From: Streptomyces sp. NBC_01750
GTDB lineage: Bacteria > Actinomycetota > Actinomycetes > Streptomycetales > Streptomycetaceae
Direction: 5' to 3'
DNA length: 64,000 bases
Assembly: GCF_035918095.1 (NCBI RefSeq)
Contig: NZ_CP109137.1
Coordinates: 3,226,001 to 3,290,000, forward strand
The translations under genes were made by a program, and so were the position numbers. Positions 45,191 through 53,848 of the stretch are shown here, one piece after another (position 1 is the stretch's first letter; each line of letters opens with the position of its first letter). The notes below the pieces were generated by a model that was given only the letters and a program-made list of their open reading frames with translations, ran no database searches and was not told the origin of the DNA.

Positions 45191-46696
45191 ATGCGCTCGC
45201 ACCTGCTCAATGACGTAACGGCGGAGAGCTACCGGCGTTCCGTGACCGAAGGAGTCGAGCGGGTGGCGAACCGACTCGCCACAACCCGGCGGCCGTTCAC
45301 CGGCGTGACCGCCGACGAGCTCGCTCCGCTGATCTCCGCGGTCGACCTCGACCAGCCGCTGGGCGACGCTTCCGCCGCCCTCGACGAGCTGGAGAAGGTC
45401 TATCTGCGCGACGCCGTCTACTTCCACCACCCGCGCTATCTCGGCCATCTCAACTGCCCGGTCGTCATCCCGGCCGTCCTCGCCGAGGCCGTGCTCTCCG
45501 CGGTCAACTCCTCGCTCGACACCTGGGACCAGAGCGCCGGCGGCACCCTCATCGAGCGCCGCCTCATCGACTGGACCGCGCAGCGGATCGGCCTCGGACC
45601 CGCGGCCGACGGCGTCTTCACCAGCGGCGGCACCCAGTCCAACCTCCAGGCGCTGCTGCTCGCCCGCCAGGAGGCCAAGACCGCGGATCTCGCGAAACTG
45701 CGCATCTTCTCCTCCGAGTGCAGCCACTTCAGCGTGCAGAAATCGGCGACACTGCTCGGGCTCGGACCGGACGCCGTCGTCTCGATTCCCGTCGACCGCA
45801 ACAAGCGGATGCAGACGGTGAGCCTCGCCGCCGAGCTGGAGCGCTGCGCCCGTGAGGGCCTGGTCCCGATGGCCGTCGTCGCGACCGCCGGCACCACCGA
45901 CTTCGGCTCCATCGACCCGCTGCCCGAGATCGCCGAGCTGGCCGAGCAGTACGGGACATGGATGCATGTGGACGCCGCCTACGGCTGCGGACTACTGGCC
46001 TCCCGCACCCGCCGCCGGCTCCTCGACGGCATCGAGCACGCCGACTCGGTCACTGTGGACTACCACAAGTCCTTCTTCCAGCCGGTGAGTTCCTCCGCCG
46101 TGCTGGTGCGGGACGGAGCCACGCTCAGGCACGCCACGTACCACGCGGACTACCTCAACCCGCGGCCCACCGTCGAGATGGGGGCACTCCCCCTGGCTGC
46201 GTCGCCGGGGGGACCCCCGCCCGGGCCCGGAGGCCTACAGGCGAACGTCCCCAACCAGGTCGACAAATCCCTGCAGACCACGCGCCGCTTCGACGCGCTC
46301 AAGCTGTGGATGACGCTGCGGGTGATGGGCGCCGACGGCGTCGGACAGCTCTTCGACGAGGTCTGCGACCTGGCCGCCGCCGGCTGGGAGCTGCTCGCCG
46401 CCGACCCGCGCTTCGACGTCGTCGTGCAGCCGCAGCTGTCCACCCTGGTCTACCGCTACATCCCCGGGTCCGCAGCCGGCCCCACCGAGATCGACCGGGC
46501 CAATCTCCATGCCCGTAAGGCGCTGTTCGCGTCCGGCGAGGCCGTGGTCGCCGGCACCAAGGTCGGCGGCCGTCAGTACCTGAAGTTCACCCTGCTCAAC
46601 CCCGAGACCACCACCGATGACATCGCCGCCGTACTCGATCTGATCGCCGGCCATGCCGAGCAGTACCTGGGAGAGAACCTTGTCCAAGCCTCTTGA
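45191..46696 (+). CDS. desA: DesA, lysine decarboxylase (PLP)
   Basis: 501 aa group II PLP decarboxylase that makes cadaverine from L-lysine, the first step of desferrioxamine synthesis. It shows [17 protein letters not shown], the PLP-ring Asp region [13 protein letters not shown] and the Schiff-base Lys in [15 protein letters not shown]. The ATG follows GGGAGG by 8 nt. It is about 20 residues longer than homologues I recall, owing to a Gly/Pro-rich in-frame insert (codons for [20 protein letters not shown] and onward) between YLNPRPT and [15 protein letters not shown]. The insert is outside the catalytic motifs. Confidence 0.94.
   Translation: MRSHLLNDVTAESYRRSVTEGVERVANRLATTRRPFTGVTADELAPLISAVDLDQPLGDASAALDELEKVYLRDAVYFHHPRYLGHLNCPVVIPAVLAEAVLSAVNSSLDTWDQSAGGTLIERRLIDWTAQRIGLGPAADGVFTSGGTQSNLQALLLARQEAKTADLAKLRIFSSECSHFSVQKSATLLGLGPDAVVSIPVDRNKRMQTVSLAAELERCAREGLVPMAVVATAGTTDFGSIDPLPEIAELAEQYGTWMHVDAAYGCGLLASRTRRRLLDGIEHADSVTVDYHKSFFQPVSSSAVLVRDGATLRHATYHADYLNPRPTVEMGALPLAASPGGPPPGPGGLQANVPNQVDKSLQTTRRFDALKLWMTLRVMGADGVGQLFDEVCDLAAAGWELLAADPRFDVVVQPQLSTLVYRYIPGSAAGPTEIDRANLHARKALFASGEAVVAGTKVGGRQYLKFTLLNPETTTDDIAAVLDLIAGHAEQYLGENLVQAS
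46174..46245 (+). repeat. GC-rich palindromic in-frame insertion in desA
   Basis: This 72-bp tract holds two tight dyads: GGGGG-CACT-CCCCC (46180-46193) and GGGGGGACCCCC (46207-46218). The composition differs from the flanking gene and resembles palindromic fragments common in Streptomyces intergenic DNA. It adds about 20 Gly/Pro/Ala-rich residues without breaking the frame. Confidence 0.65.
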
Positions 46697-47987
46697 GCCC
46701 CGTGAGTCTCTGGAGCCCCGCGAGTCTCTTGAGCCTCTTGATTTCATCGGCATCGGGCTCGGGCCCTTCAATCTCGGCCTCGCCTGCCTCACCGAGCCGA
46801 TAGCCGAACTCAGCGGCCTGTTCCTGGAGTCCAAGCCGGACTTCGAGTGGCACTCGGGGATGTTCCTCGAAGGCGCCCACCTCCAGACGCCGTTCCTGTC
46901 GGACCTGGTCACGCTGGCCGATCCGACCTCCCCGTACTCCTTCCTCAACTATCTGAAGGAATCAGGGCGGCTGTACTCCTTCTACATCCGCGAGAACTTC
47001 TATCCGCTGCGGACCGAGTACAACGACTACTGCCGCTGGGCCGCCGCCAAGCTCAGCTCCGTCCGCTACAGCACCACGGTGACGCGGGTCGAGTACGCGA
47101 CCGAGGACGAGGTGTACGACGTCCACACCGCCGGCGGCGAGCGGTTCAGCGCCCGCCGCATCGTCCTGGGCACCGGCACCCCGCCCTTCATACCCGAGTC
47201 CTGCCGGGACCTCGGCGGCGACTTCCTGCACAACTCGCGCTACCTCGACCACAAGGAGGCGCTGCAGCAGAAGGAGTCGATCACCCTCGTCGGCAGCGGG
47301 CAGAGCGCCGCGGAGATCTACTACGACCTGCTCTCCGAGATCGACGTGCACGGCTACCGCCTGAACTGGGTCACGCGCTCGCCGCGGTTCTTCCCGCTGG
47401 AGTACACCAAGCTCACGCTGGAGATGACGTCACCGGAGTACATCGACTACTTCCACGCGCTGCCGGAAGCGACCCGCTACAGACTCGAGTCGCAGCAGAA
47501 GGGTCTGTTCAAGGGCATCGACTCGGAGCTGATCGACTCGATCTTCGATCTGCTCTACCAGAAGAATCTCAAGGGGCCGGTCCCGACCCGGCTGCTCACC
47601 AACGCGGCGCTGCACAGCGCGCGTTACGAGGACGGCGGCTACACCCTCGGGCTGCGCCAGGAGGAACAGGTCAAGGACTTCGAGCTGACCACCGAGGGCC
47701 TGATCCTGGCCACCGGCTACCGCTACGCCGCCCCCGCATTCCTCCAGCCCGTCAGCGACCGGATCCGCCGGGACGGTCAGGGCCGCTTCGACGTCGCCCG
47801 CAACTACTCCATCGACACCGCGGGGCGCGAGATCTTCCTGCAGAACGCTGCCGTGCACACGCACTCCATCACCTCGCCCGACCTGGGCATGGGTGCGTAC
47901 CGCAACGCCTACATCATCGGCGAGCTGCTCGGATCCGAGTACTACCCCGTCGAAAAGTCCATCGCGTTCCAGGAGTTCGCCGTATGA
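46680..47987 (+). CDS. desB: DesB, cadaverine N-monooxygenase
   Basis: 435 aa flavin-dependent N-hydroxylase converting cadaverine to N-hydroxycadaverine. FAD motif [16 protein letters not shown] and NADPH motif [16 protein letters not shown] are clear, as is the late ATGYRY region of the lysine/ornithine monooxygenase family. TTG 46680 is chosen because GGGAGAG lies 5-6 nt upstream; it overlaps desA by 17 nt. An upstream in-frame ATG (46653) lacks a Shine-Dalgarno. The first residues are a LEPRES tandem repeat absent from the conserved domain. Confidence 0.92.
   Translation: MSKPLEPRESLEPRESLEPLDFIGIGLGPFNLGLACLTEPIAELSGLFLESKPDFEWHSGMFLEGAHLQTPFLSDLVTLADPTSPYSFLNYLKESGRLYSFYIRENFYPLRTEYNDYCRWAAAKLSSVRYSTTVTRVEYATEDEVYDVHTAGGERFSARRIVLGTGTPPFIPESCRDLGGDFLHNSRYLDHKEALQQKESITLVGSGQSAAEIYYDLLSEIDVHGYRLNWVTRSPRFFPLEYTKLTLEMTSPEYIDYFHALPEATRYRLESQQKGLFKGIDSELIDSIFDLLYQKNLKGPVPTRLLTNAALHSARYEDGGYTLGLRQEEQVKDFELTTEGLILATGYRYAAPAFLQPVSDRIRRDGQGRFDVARNYSIDTAGREIFLQNAAVHTHSITSPDLGMGAYRNAYIIGELLGSEYYPVEKSIAFQEFAV
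46692..46742 (+). repeat. 18-bp tandem repeat at the desA/desB junction
   Basis: CTTGAGCCCCGTGAGTCT (46692-46709) is followed by a near copy (46710-46727) and a 15-bp partial copy. It encodes [17 protein letters not shown] in DesB and contains the desA stop codon. Confidence 0.85.
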
Positions 47988-48556
47988 CGTTCACCGTCCG
48001 CCCTCTTGACCCTTCCCCCGACTTCGCCGGGGAGACCTCTGTCTCCGACTGCGAGCTGGTGCACGGCTGGGTCACCCACCCCAAGGCCGCCTTCTGGCTG
48101 ATGCAGGACGCGAAACTGCAGGACGTCGAGCGCGAGTACATGGCGATAGCCGCACATGAGCACCACGACGCCTTCATCGGGCTCAGCGACGGGATCCCCG
48201 TCTTCCTGATGGAGCGCTACGACCCGGCGCACGTCGAGCTGCAAGGTCTTTACGACGCCGAGCCCGGCGATGTCGGTATGCACTTCCTGGTCGCGCCGAC
48301 CGACACGCCGGTGCACGGCTTCACCCTCGAGGTGATCACCTCGGTGATGGAGACGCTGTTCGCGGACCCGGCCACCCGGCGCGTCGTCGTCGAGCCGGAC
48401 GTACACAACAAAGCGGTCCACGCGCTCAACGATGCCGTCGGCTTCGAGATCGCGGCCCGGGTCGAGAAGCCGGAGAAAGACGCCTACCTGAGCTTCTGCA
48501 CACGGGAGCAGTTTCTGAACAGCCGCGGCGCGGCTGCCCGGGGAGTGACCCGATGA
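47984..48556 (+). CDS. desC: DesC, N-hydroxycadaverine acyltransferase
   Basis: 190 aa acyltransferase of the siderophore GNAT (IucB/RhbD-like) family, attaching succinyl or acetyl groups to N-hydroxycadaverine. Visible motifs are [38 protein letters not shown] and [20 protein letters not shown]. Its ATG overlaps the desB stop and its stop overlaps the desD ATG, so translation is coupled on both sides. Confidence 0.93.
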   Translation: MTFTVRPLDPSPDFAGETSVSDCELVHGWVTHPKAAFWLMQDAKLQDVEREYMAIAAHEHHDAFIGLSDGIPVFLMERYDPAHVELQGLYDAEPGDVGMHFLVAPTDTPVHGFTLEVITSVMETLFADPATRRVVVEPDVHNKAVHALNDAVGFEIAARVEKPEKDAYLSFCTREQFLNSRGAAARGVTR

Positions 48557-50334
48557 GCCTCATCGGCGCCGTATCGCATCTGACGCCCGAACTGTGGGAA
48601 CAGTCCAACCGGCTGCTCATCCGCAAAGCGCTGGCAGAGTTCTCCCACGAACGGCTGCTGGTCCCCGAGTCGCTCGGCGAGGACCACTACCGCGTTCTCA
48701 GCGACGACTCCGCCACCGAGTACCGCTTCTCCGCGCGCCGGTTCGCGCTCGACCACTGGCAGGTCTTCGCCGACTCCATCAGCCGGCACCGGGACGGCTC
48801 CCGGCAGCCGCTCGACGCGCTCGAGTTCTTCATCGAACTGCGCGGCGCGCTCGGTCTGAGCGACGAGATCCTGCCGGTCTATCTGGAGGAGATCTCCTCC
48901 ACGCTCTCCGGTACGGCGTTCAAGCTCAGCAAGAAGCCGGTGACCTCCGCCGAGCTGGCCACGGCCGGGTTCCAGGCGATCGAGACGGGGATGACCGAGG
49001 GCCATCCCTGCTTCGTCGCCAACAACGGCCGCCTCGGCTTCGGAGTGCACGAGTACCTTTCCTACGCCCCCGAGACCGCGAGCGAGGTGCGCCTCGTCTG
49101 GCTCGCCGCCCGCCGCGATGTCGCCACCTTCACTGCGGGAGCGGGACTCGACTACGAGTCGCTGGTCCGCGCCGAGCTCGGGGAAGCCGCACTCGCCCGC
49201 GTCGGCCGCCGGCTCAGCGACCTCGGCCTCGACCTCGCCGACTACTTCCTGCTGCCCGTCCACCCCTGGCAGTGGTGGAACAAGCTCTCCGTCACCTTCG
49301 CCGCCGAAGTCGCCCAGCAGCGCCTGGTCTGCCTGGGAGCGGGCGACGACGACTACCTCGCCCAGCAGTCGATCCGTACCTTCTTCAATACGAGCGACCC
49401 GGCCAAGCACTACGTCAAAACCGCGCTCTCCGTCGTCAACATGGGCTTCATGCGGGGCCTTTCGGCCGCGTACATGGAGGCGACGCCCGCGATCAACGAC
49501 TGGCTCGCCGCTCTGATCGACAGCGACGAGGTCTTCAAGGCGGCCCGCTTCTCGATCATCAGGGAGCGGGCGGCGATCGGCTACCACCACCGCCAGTACG
49601 AGCGGGCGACCGACCGCTACTCGCCGTACCGCAAGATGCTGGCCGCGCTCTGGCGCGAGAGCCCGGTGCCCTCGCTGGGGGACGGCGAGCGGTTGGCCAC
49701 CATGGCGTCGTTGCTCCATGTCGACCATGCGGGCGCCTCGTTCGCGGGTGCGCTGATCGACGAGTCGAGCCTCGCCCCGGCCGCGTGGCTGCGCCGCTAT
49801 CTGGACGCGTACCTCACACCCGTACTGCACAGCTTCTACGCCTACGACCTGGTGTTCATGCCGCACGGCGAGAACGTCATCCTCGTCATCGGCGAGGACG
49901 GCACGGTCCAGCGGGCGATCTTCAAGGACATCGCCGAGGAGATCGCGGTGATGGACCCGGACGCGGTGCTGCCGCCCGCCGTCGAGCGGATCCGCGCGGA
50001 CGTGCCCGAGGACATGAAGCTGCTGTCGATCTTCACGGATGTCTTCGACTGCTTCCTCCGCTTCCTGGGCGCCGCGCTGGCGGACGAGGGGCGGCTGGAC
50101 GAGGAGACGTTCTGGCGGACGGTCGCCGAGTCCGTCACCGGCTACCAGAAGTCGGTCCCGCAGCTGGCCGACAGGTTCCAGGAGTACGACATGTTCGCGG
50201 GCGAGTTCGCGCTCTCCTGCCTCAACCGGCTCCAGTTGCGCAACAACGAGCAGATGGTGGACCTCGCCGACCCGGCCGGTGCGCTCCAGCTCATCGGCAC
50301 GCTGGAGAACCCCATCGCGCGGTTCTCCCACTAG
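48553..50334 (+). CDS. desD: DesD, NRPS-independent siderophore synthetase
   Basis: 593 aa IucA/IucC-family ATP-dependent synthetase that oligomerises and cyclises N-hydroxy-N-succinylcadaverine into desferrioxamine E/B. Motifs include EGHPCFVANNGRLGFGVHEY (ATP loop), LPVHPWQWWNKL, TFFNTSDPAKHYVKTALSVV and YDLVFMPHGENVILVIGEDG. The ATG overlaps the desC stop. A 14-bp direct repeat flanks the TAG stop (50319-50332 and 50334-50347). Confidence 0.95.
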   Translation: MSLIGAVSHLTPELWEQSNRLLIRKALAEFSHERLLVPESLGEDHYRVLSDDSATEYRFSARRFALDHWQVFADSISRHRDGSRQPLDALEFFIELRGALGLSDEILPVYLEEISSTLSGTAFKLSKKPVTSAELATAGFQAIETGMTEGHPCFVANNGRLGFGVHEYLSYAPETASEVRLVWLAARRDVATFTAGAGLDYESLVRAELGEAALARVGRRLSDLGLDLADYFLLPVHPWQWWNKLSVTFAAEVAQQRLVCLGAGDDDYLAQQSIRTFFNTSDPAKHYVKTALSVVNMGFMRGLSAAYMEATPAINDWLAALIDSDEVFKAARFSIIRERAAIGYHHRQYERATDRYSPYRKMLAALWRESPVPSLGDGERLATMASLLHVDHAGASFAGALIDESSLAPAAWLRRYLDAYLTPVLHSFYAYDLVFMPHGENVILVIGEDGTVQRAIFKDIAEEIAVMDPDAVLPPAVERIRADVPEDMKLLSIFTDVFDCFLRFLGAALADEGRLDEETFWRTVAESVTGYQKSVPQLADRFQEYDMFAGEFALSCLNRLQLRNNEQMVDLADPAGALQLIGTLENPIARFSH

Positions 50335-50360
50335 CGGTTCTCCCACTGGACGGGCGGGCG

Positions 50361-50401
50361 CCCGCGACCACGGTCCCTCGCGGGTTCCCGTCCCTTTTTT
50401 T
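50361..50401 (+). terminator. Terminator of the des operon
   Basis: A CCCGCGA/TCGCGGG stem (361-367 with 378-384) is followed 10 nt later by seven T residues (50395-50401), the only clear T-run in the neighbourhood. Confidence 0.6.
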
Positions 50402-50631
50402 GGGGCAGGCACCCAAGGCAGGCCCCGCATCACCCTGAGCTGGAGCCGAGCCCGCCGCCGATCTCCCGGCCCGGACTGCGGGTCTCGTCCAGGATCCGGC
50501 GCACGAGGCCGACCACGCCGGCGTTGCCGCCCAGGCCGTTGTCGAGCTGGGCCGCCAGTGCGGACTCCGTCCCGGTCGGCTGCCGGGACGGAGGGGCCGA
50601 TATCCGCGGGTCGCCCGCGATGTCCGCGAGG
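50402..50631. other. Short gene-poor stretch, possible gene remnant
   Basis: Between the des terminator and the hexosaminidase stop, minus-strand frame 50430-50631 reads as plausible protein (AAQLDNGLGGNAGVVGLVRR, then ILDETRSPGREIGGG) but has no start of its own, because its only upstream extension runs antisense-frame inside the GH20 gene. It may be a decayed gene end. No function is assigned. Confidence 0.35.
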
Positions 50632-52239
50632 TCAGCCCGAAGGCCAGGGCACCTGCGGCGAGCGGTAGAAGTCGATCCCCAGCGCCGCCATCCGCGGCCC
50701 CTGCGCCGCCAGCCGCACCTTGTACGCCTCCCAGTCGTGCGTGGCTGCCGGTGACCACCCCAGCTCCGCAACCCCCGGCAGCCTCGGGAAGGCCATGAAC
50801 TCGATGTGGTCGCTGGTGGAGATCGTCTCCGACCAGAGCGGCGCCTCGACACCCGCGACCGCCGATGCGGGCGCGCCCGGCAGATACGTCGCCGGGTCCC
50901 AGTCGTAGGCGCGCCGCACCTCCACAAAGCCGGCCCAGCCCAGGCCGAGCGGGGTGTCCTTGTTGTACTTCATGTCGAGGTAGACCCGGTCGGCGGGCGA
51001 CAGGATCAGCCCGGTGCCGTTCCGCGCGGCCCGCGCGACCTGCGCCTTCTCGGCGTCGCTCGTGTCGTCCAGGCCCCAGTACTGGGCCAGCGCTCCCTTC
51101 GCCGGTGCGGCGCCGGTCAGCTGATGCCAGCCGACCACGGTCTTCCCGTACCTGGCGACGATCGGCTGCACCTTGTCCATGAACGCCACATAGTCGGCGT
51201 GGCTGGTGGAGTGGGCCTCGTCGCCGCCGATGTGGAGGTATTCGCCGGGGGTGAGTGCGGCCAGCTCACGTATCACGTCGTCCACGAAGCCGTACGTCAC
51301 GGGCTTGGGCACGCAGAGCGAGCTGAAGCCGACGTCGGTGCCGGTGTAGAGGGGCGGCGCGACGCCGGAGCAGTTCAGCTCGGCGTACGAGGCGAGTGCC
51401 GCGTTCGTGTGTCCCGGCATGTCGATCTCGGGAACGACCTCCAGATAGCGCGAGGCGGCGTGGTCGAGGATCCCCTGGTAGTCCTTCTTTGTGTAGTGAC
51501 CGCCGCGTCCGCCGCCGACCTGGGTGGAGCCGCCGTACGTGGCCAGACGCGGCCAGGAGTCGACGGCGATCCGCCAGCCCTGGTCGTCGGAGAGATGCAG
51601 ATGCAGTTTGTTGATCTTGTAGAGCGCCAGTTGGTCGATATAGCGCTTGACCTGGTCGACGGTGAAGAAGTGCCGTGAGACGTCGAGCATCGCGCCTCGG
51701 TAGGCGTACCGCGGGGTGTCGGTGATGGTGCCGCCCGCGACCTTCCACGGCCCCTTCTGTCTGCTGTCCTTCTCCACCGAGGCCGGCAGCAGCTGCCGCA
51801 GCGTCTGGACGGCGTGGAAGAGACCGGCGGGCTTGCGGGCGGTGAGGGTGACCGAGCCGCGCGAGGACTCCAGCCGGTAGCCCTCCTCGCCCAGGCCCTG
51901 GTCCCGCGGGCTGAGCCGCAACCGGATGCCGCCCGGGAGGTGGTCCTCGGTGACGGGCAGGGCGTAGCCGGTGGACGGCCGCAGGATCCGGGCGAGGTAC
52001 ATGCCGATCTGCCGCGCCTCGCGGGAGTGGTCGTCGACGCGGATGCGGGTCGACGGGGTGAGGGTGTACGGCGCACCCCCCGGCTGCACGGAGGCGGGGG
52101 CGGGGACGATCTGCCCGAGCGGCCGGACGGCGGGGGCCGGTCCCGTGCCCGCGGGCACGGCCCCGACGCTGGAGACGCCTGCCGCCACGACGAGCAGGAG
52201 CGAACCGAACAGACGGGGAAACGTTCTGGGCTGACTCAC
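50632..52239 (-). CDS. hexA: Secreted GH20 beta-N-acetylhexosaminidase
   Basis: 535 aa exported enzyme releasing terminal GlcNAc/GalNAc, chiefly from chitin oligosaccharides. GTG 52239 is chosen: GAAGGGA lies about 9 nt upstream and a normal signal peptide follows (LFGSLLLVVAAGVSSVGA). The GH20b domain (IVPAPASVQPGG) precedes the barrel: RGAMLDVSRHFF, LHLHLSDDQGWRI, EIDMPGHTNAAL, HIGGDEAHST with the catalytic Asp-Glu pair, and SPADRVYLDMKY. A DasR-like site lies 89 bp upstream. Confidence 0.94.
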   Translation of the reverse strand: MSQPRTFPRLFGSLLLVVAAGVSSVGAVPAGTGPAPAVRPLGQIVPAPASVQPGGAPYTLTPSTRIRVDDHSREARQIGMYLARILRPSTGYALPVTEDHLPGGIRLRLSPRDQGLGEEGYRLESSRGSVTLTARKPAGLFHAVQTLRQLLPASVEKDSRQKGPWKVAGGTITDTPRYAYRGAMLDVSRHFFTVDQVKRYIDQLALYKINKLHLHLSDDQGWRIAVDSWPRLATYGGSTQVGGGRGGHYTKKDYQGILDHAASRYLEVVPEIDMPGHTNAALASYAELNCSGVAPPLYTGTDVGFSSLCVPKPVTYGFVDDVIRELAALTPGEYLHIGGDEAHSTSHADYVAFMDKVQPIVARYGKTVVGWHQLTGAAPAKGALAQYWGLDDTSDAEKAQVARAARNGTGLILSPADRVYLDMKYNKDTPLGLGWAGFVEVRRAYDWDPATYLPGAPASAVAGVEAPLWSETISTSDHIEFMAFPRLPGVAELGWSPAATHDWEAYKVRLAAQGPRMAALGIDFYRSPQVPWPSG

Positions 52240-52327
52240 AGGCTGGGTCCCTTCGACGGGCGTCGCAACTGTGGTGCTGAGCAACCGAACGGCAGTCATC
52301 ATGCGTACCGCGAGCCCCAACTCCGGT

Positions 52328-52343
52328 CAAGGTGTAGACCACT
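52328..52343. promoter_or_regulatory. DasR-responsive element (dre) upstream of the GH20 gene
   Basis: CAAGGTGTAGACCACT matches the dre consensus AGTGGTCTAGACCACT at 12 of 16 positions, with the right half-site perfect. DasR is the GntR repressor of chitin/GlcNAc genes in Streptomyces and is released by amino-sugar phosphates. Control of the GH20 gene is expected; the divergent DUF4429 gene may also be affected. Confidence 0.75.
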
Positions 52344-52370
52344 TACTCGCCGCGCGAATGAAGAAATCCC

Positions 52371-52561
52371 CGCACGGCGGCTGTGCCACCCCGGGGGACA
52401 ACCCCCGGCCCCCGGCCAAGACTCCACCCGCCCACCGCACGCCACACCCCGGTGCGAGAATCCCCCGCACGGCGGCTGTGCCACCCCGGGGGACAACCCC
52501 CGGACCCCCGGCCAGGACTCCACCCGCCCACCGCACGCCACACCCCGGTGCGAGAATCCCC
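52371..52561. repeat. 95/96-bp tandem duplication before the DUF4429 gene
   Basis: Copy 1 (52371-52465) and copy 2 (52466-52561) are nearly identical, differing by one inserted base and two substitutions. Each begins CGCACGGCGG and ends GCGAGAATCCCC. A third partial unit begins at 52562 but reads CGCATGGCGG, where the T-for-C change creates the ATG of the DUF4429 gene. Each unit also contains a CCGGGGG-ACAA-CCCCCGG hairpin. Confidence 0.9.
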
Positions 52562-52564
52562 CGC

Positions 52565-53449
52565 ATGGCGGAAATCATCCAGAAGGACGGCACTTGGACC
52601 TTCGACGGGGACACGGTGCGCATCGTGCCCGGCAGCGACAAAGGCGTGAGCCTGCTGCGCAAGACCCTCGGTGAAGTCGCCGTACCCCTGGCGGCGCTCG
52701 CCGGGATCTCCTTCGAGCCCGGGAAGAAGTCGGGACGGCTGCGACTGCGGCTGCGCAACGGCGCCGATCCGCTCCTCCAGATCACCGGCGGCAAGCTGGA
52801 GGACAGTTCCGACCCCTACCGGCTGACCGTGGAGAACGACCGGACCGGTGTCGCCGAGTACTTCGTCGACGAGGTGCGCAACGCCCTGCTGCTCGACCAG
52901 GTGGAGACCAGCCCTGTCGCCGGCTATCTGCTGCCCGGGCCCGCCCTCCCGATCACCGTCGGCGCGGGCGACGGCACCGCCACCTTCGACGGGGAGCGGA
53001 TCCGTCTGGAGTGGAACTGGAAGACCGAGGAGTCCAAGTCCTCGGGCGGCGCGCGCACGCTCGCGCTCGAGGATGTGGAGTCGGTGGAGTGGCTGCCCTC
53101 CGTCGGCCTGGAGAACGGCTATCTGCGCTTCGCCGTGGCCAAGGCCCCGACGAAGGCCCCGCCCAAGTACGACCCGCACGCCGTGGAGCTGTGGGGCTTC
53201 CGCAAGGACCCGCTGATGGCGCTGGTCGCGGCGGCCGTGGTGGCCCGTATGCCGCATCCGTACGCCCCCGCGCCCGTCGGCATTCCCCCGCAGCTCGTGG
53301 CGGGCGCGGGCGCGCCCGCCACGCCGTCCGGCGACGATCATGACGCGCTGCTGCGCCGACTGCGTGAACTGGGCGAGCTGCGTCAGGCCGGGATACTGAC
53401 GGACGAGGAGTTCGCGACCGCCAAACAGGCCGTTCTGAAGCGCCTCTGA
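52565..53449 (+). CDS. DUF4429 protein with C-terminal SHOCT domain
   Basis: 294 aa. Two tandem DUF4429 units are visible: residues 1-115 (MAEIIQKDGTWTFDGDTVRI ... YFVDEVRNALLL) and 125-225 (GDGTATFDGERIRLEWNWKT ... AVELWGFRK). A Pro/Ala linker leads to a SHOCT helix pair at residues 258-294 (LLRRLRELGELRQAGILTDE, then EFATAKQAVLKRL). SHOCT ends often mediate oligomerisation. Function is unknown. The ATG directly abuts the tandem duplication and no strong Shine-Dalgarno is seen. Confidence 0.85.
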   Translation: MAEIIQKDGTWTFDGDTVRIVPGSDKGVSLLRKTLGEVAVPLAALAGISFEPGKKSGRLRLRLRNGADPLLQITGGKLEDSSDPYRLTVENDRTGVAEYFVDEVRNALLLDQVETSPVAGYLLPGPALPITVGAGDGTATFDGERIRLEWNWKTEESKSSGGARTLALEDVESVEWLPSVGLENGYLRFAVAKAPTKAPPKYDPHAVELWGFRKDPLMALVAAAVVARMPHPYAPAPVGIPPQLVAGAGAPATPSGDDHDALLRRLRELGELRQAGILTDEEFATAKQAVLKRL

Positions 53450-53515
53450 GTGACATGTGCCCGGAATCGGGCAGAATTCTTGCAAACACCGTAGGCCACC
53501 CCGCAATATCTACGG

Positions 53516-53803
53516 GTGCTCGAACCTCGCCAGCCCAATCGTCTGTCACACGACGAGCTCATCGACCATCTGGTGCGCAGCACCGCGCTCCAGCGCGGTG
53601 AGGCAGCCCGGGTGGTGCTCGACGTGCTGGCGTACTTCGACGAGAAGACCGAGGAATTCGTCCGCCGACGCCACCGCGAGCTGCAGTCCGGTGGCCTGGC
53701 GAACACGGAGATCTTCGAGCGGATCGCGGCCGAAATGCCGCACCGCGCCGTGGCGCCGCCGGAGCTCTCGCTCCGCCAGCTGCGCCGCATCGTCTACGGC
53801 TGA
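53516..53803 (+). CDS. Small helical protein, unknown function
   Basis: 95 aa from GTG 53516. The sequence is predicted helical and charged (NRLSHDELIDHLVRSTALQR, VVLDVLAYFDEKTEEFVRRR, ELSLRQLRRIVYG). No signal or membrane segment. No Shine-Dalgarno is visible, so translation may be leaderless or coupled. It ends 45 bp before glmS. I do not recognise the family; codon bias and context support a real gene. Confidence 0.65.
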   Translation: MLEPRQPNRLSHDELIDHLVRSTALQRGEAARVVLDVLAYFDEKTEEFVRRRHRELQSGGLANTEIFERIAAEMPHRAVAPPELSLRQLRRIVYG

Positions 53804-53848
53804 CCGGGCGACCGGGCACACCACTGATCTATGGAGGGGCAAGACTTT

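Noticed and set aside
46653..46679. ATG at 46653 as the desB start
   Set aside because: No ribosome-binding site and a longer overlap with desA. The TTG at 46680 has GGGAGAG at proper distance.
52371..52561. Possible CRISPR-like array
   Set aside because: Only two long 95/96-bp units with no short repeat-spacer alternation and no cas genes nearby. It is a tandem duplication.
53804..53848. glmS ribozyme upstream of glmS
   Set aside because: Only 45 bp separate glmS from the preceding gene and no ribozyme core is visible. The element is typical of Firmicutes, not actinobacteria.
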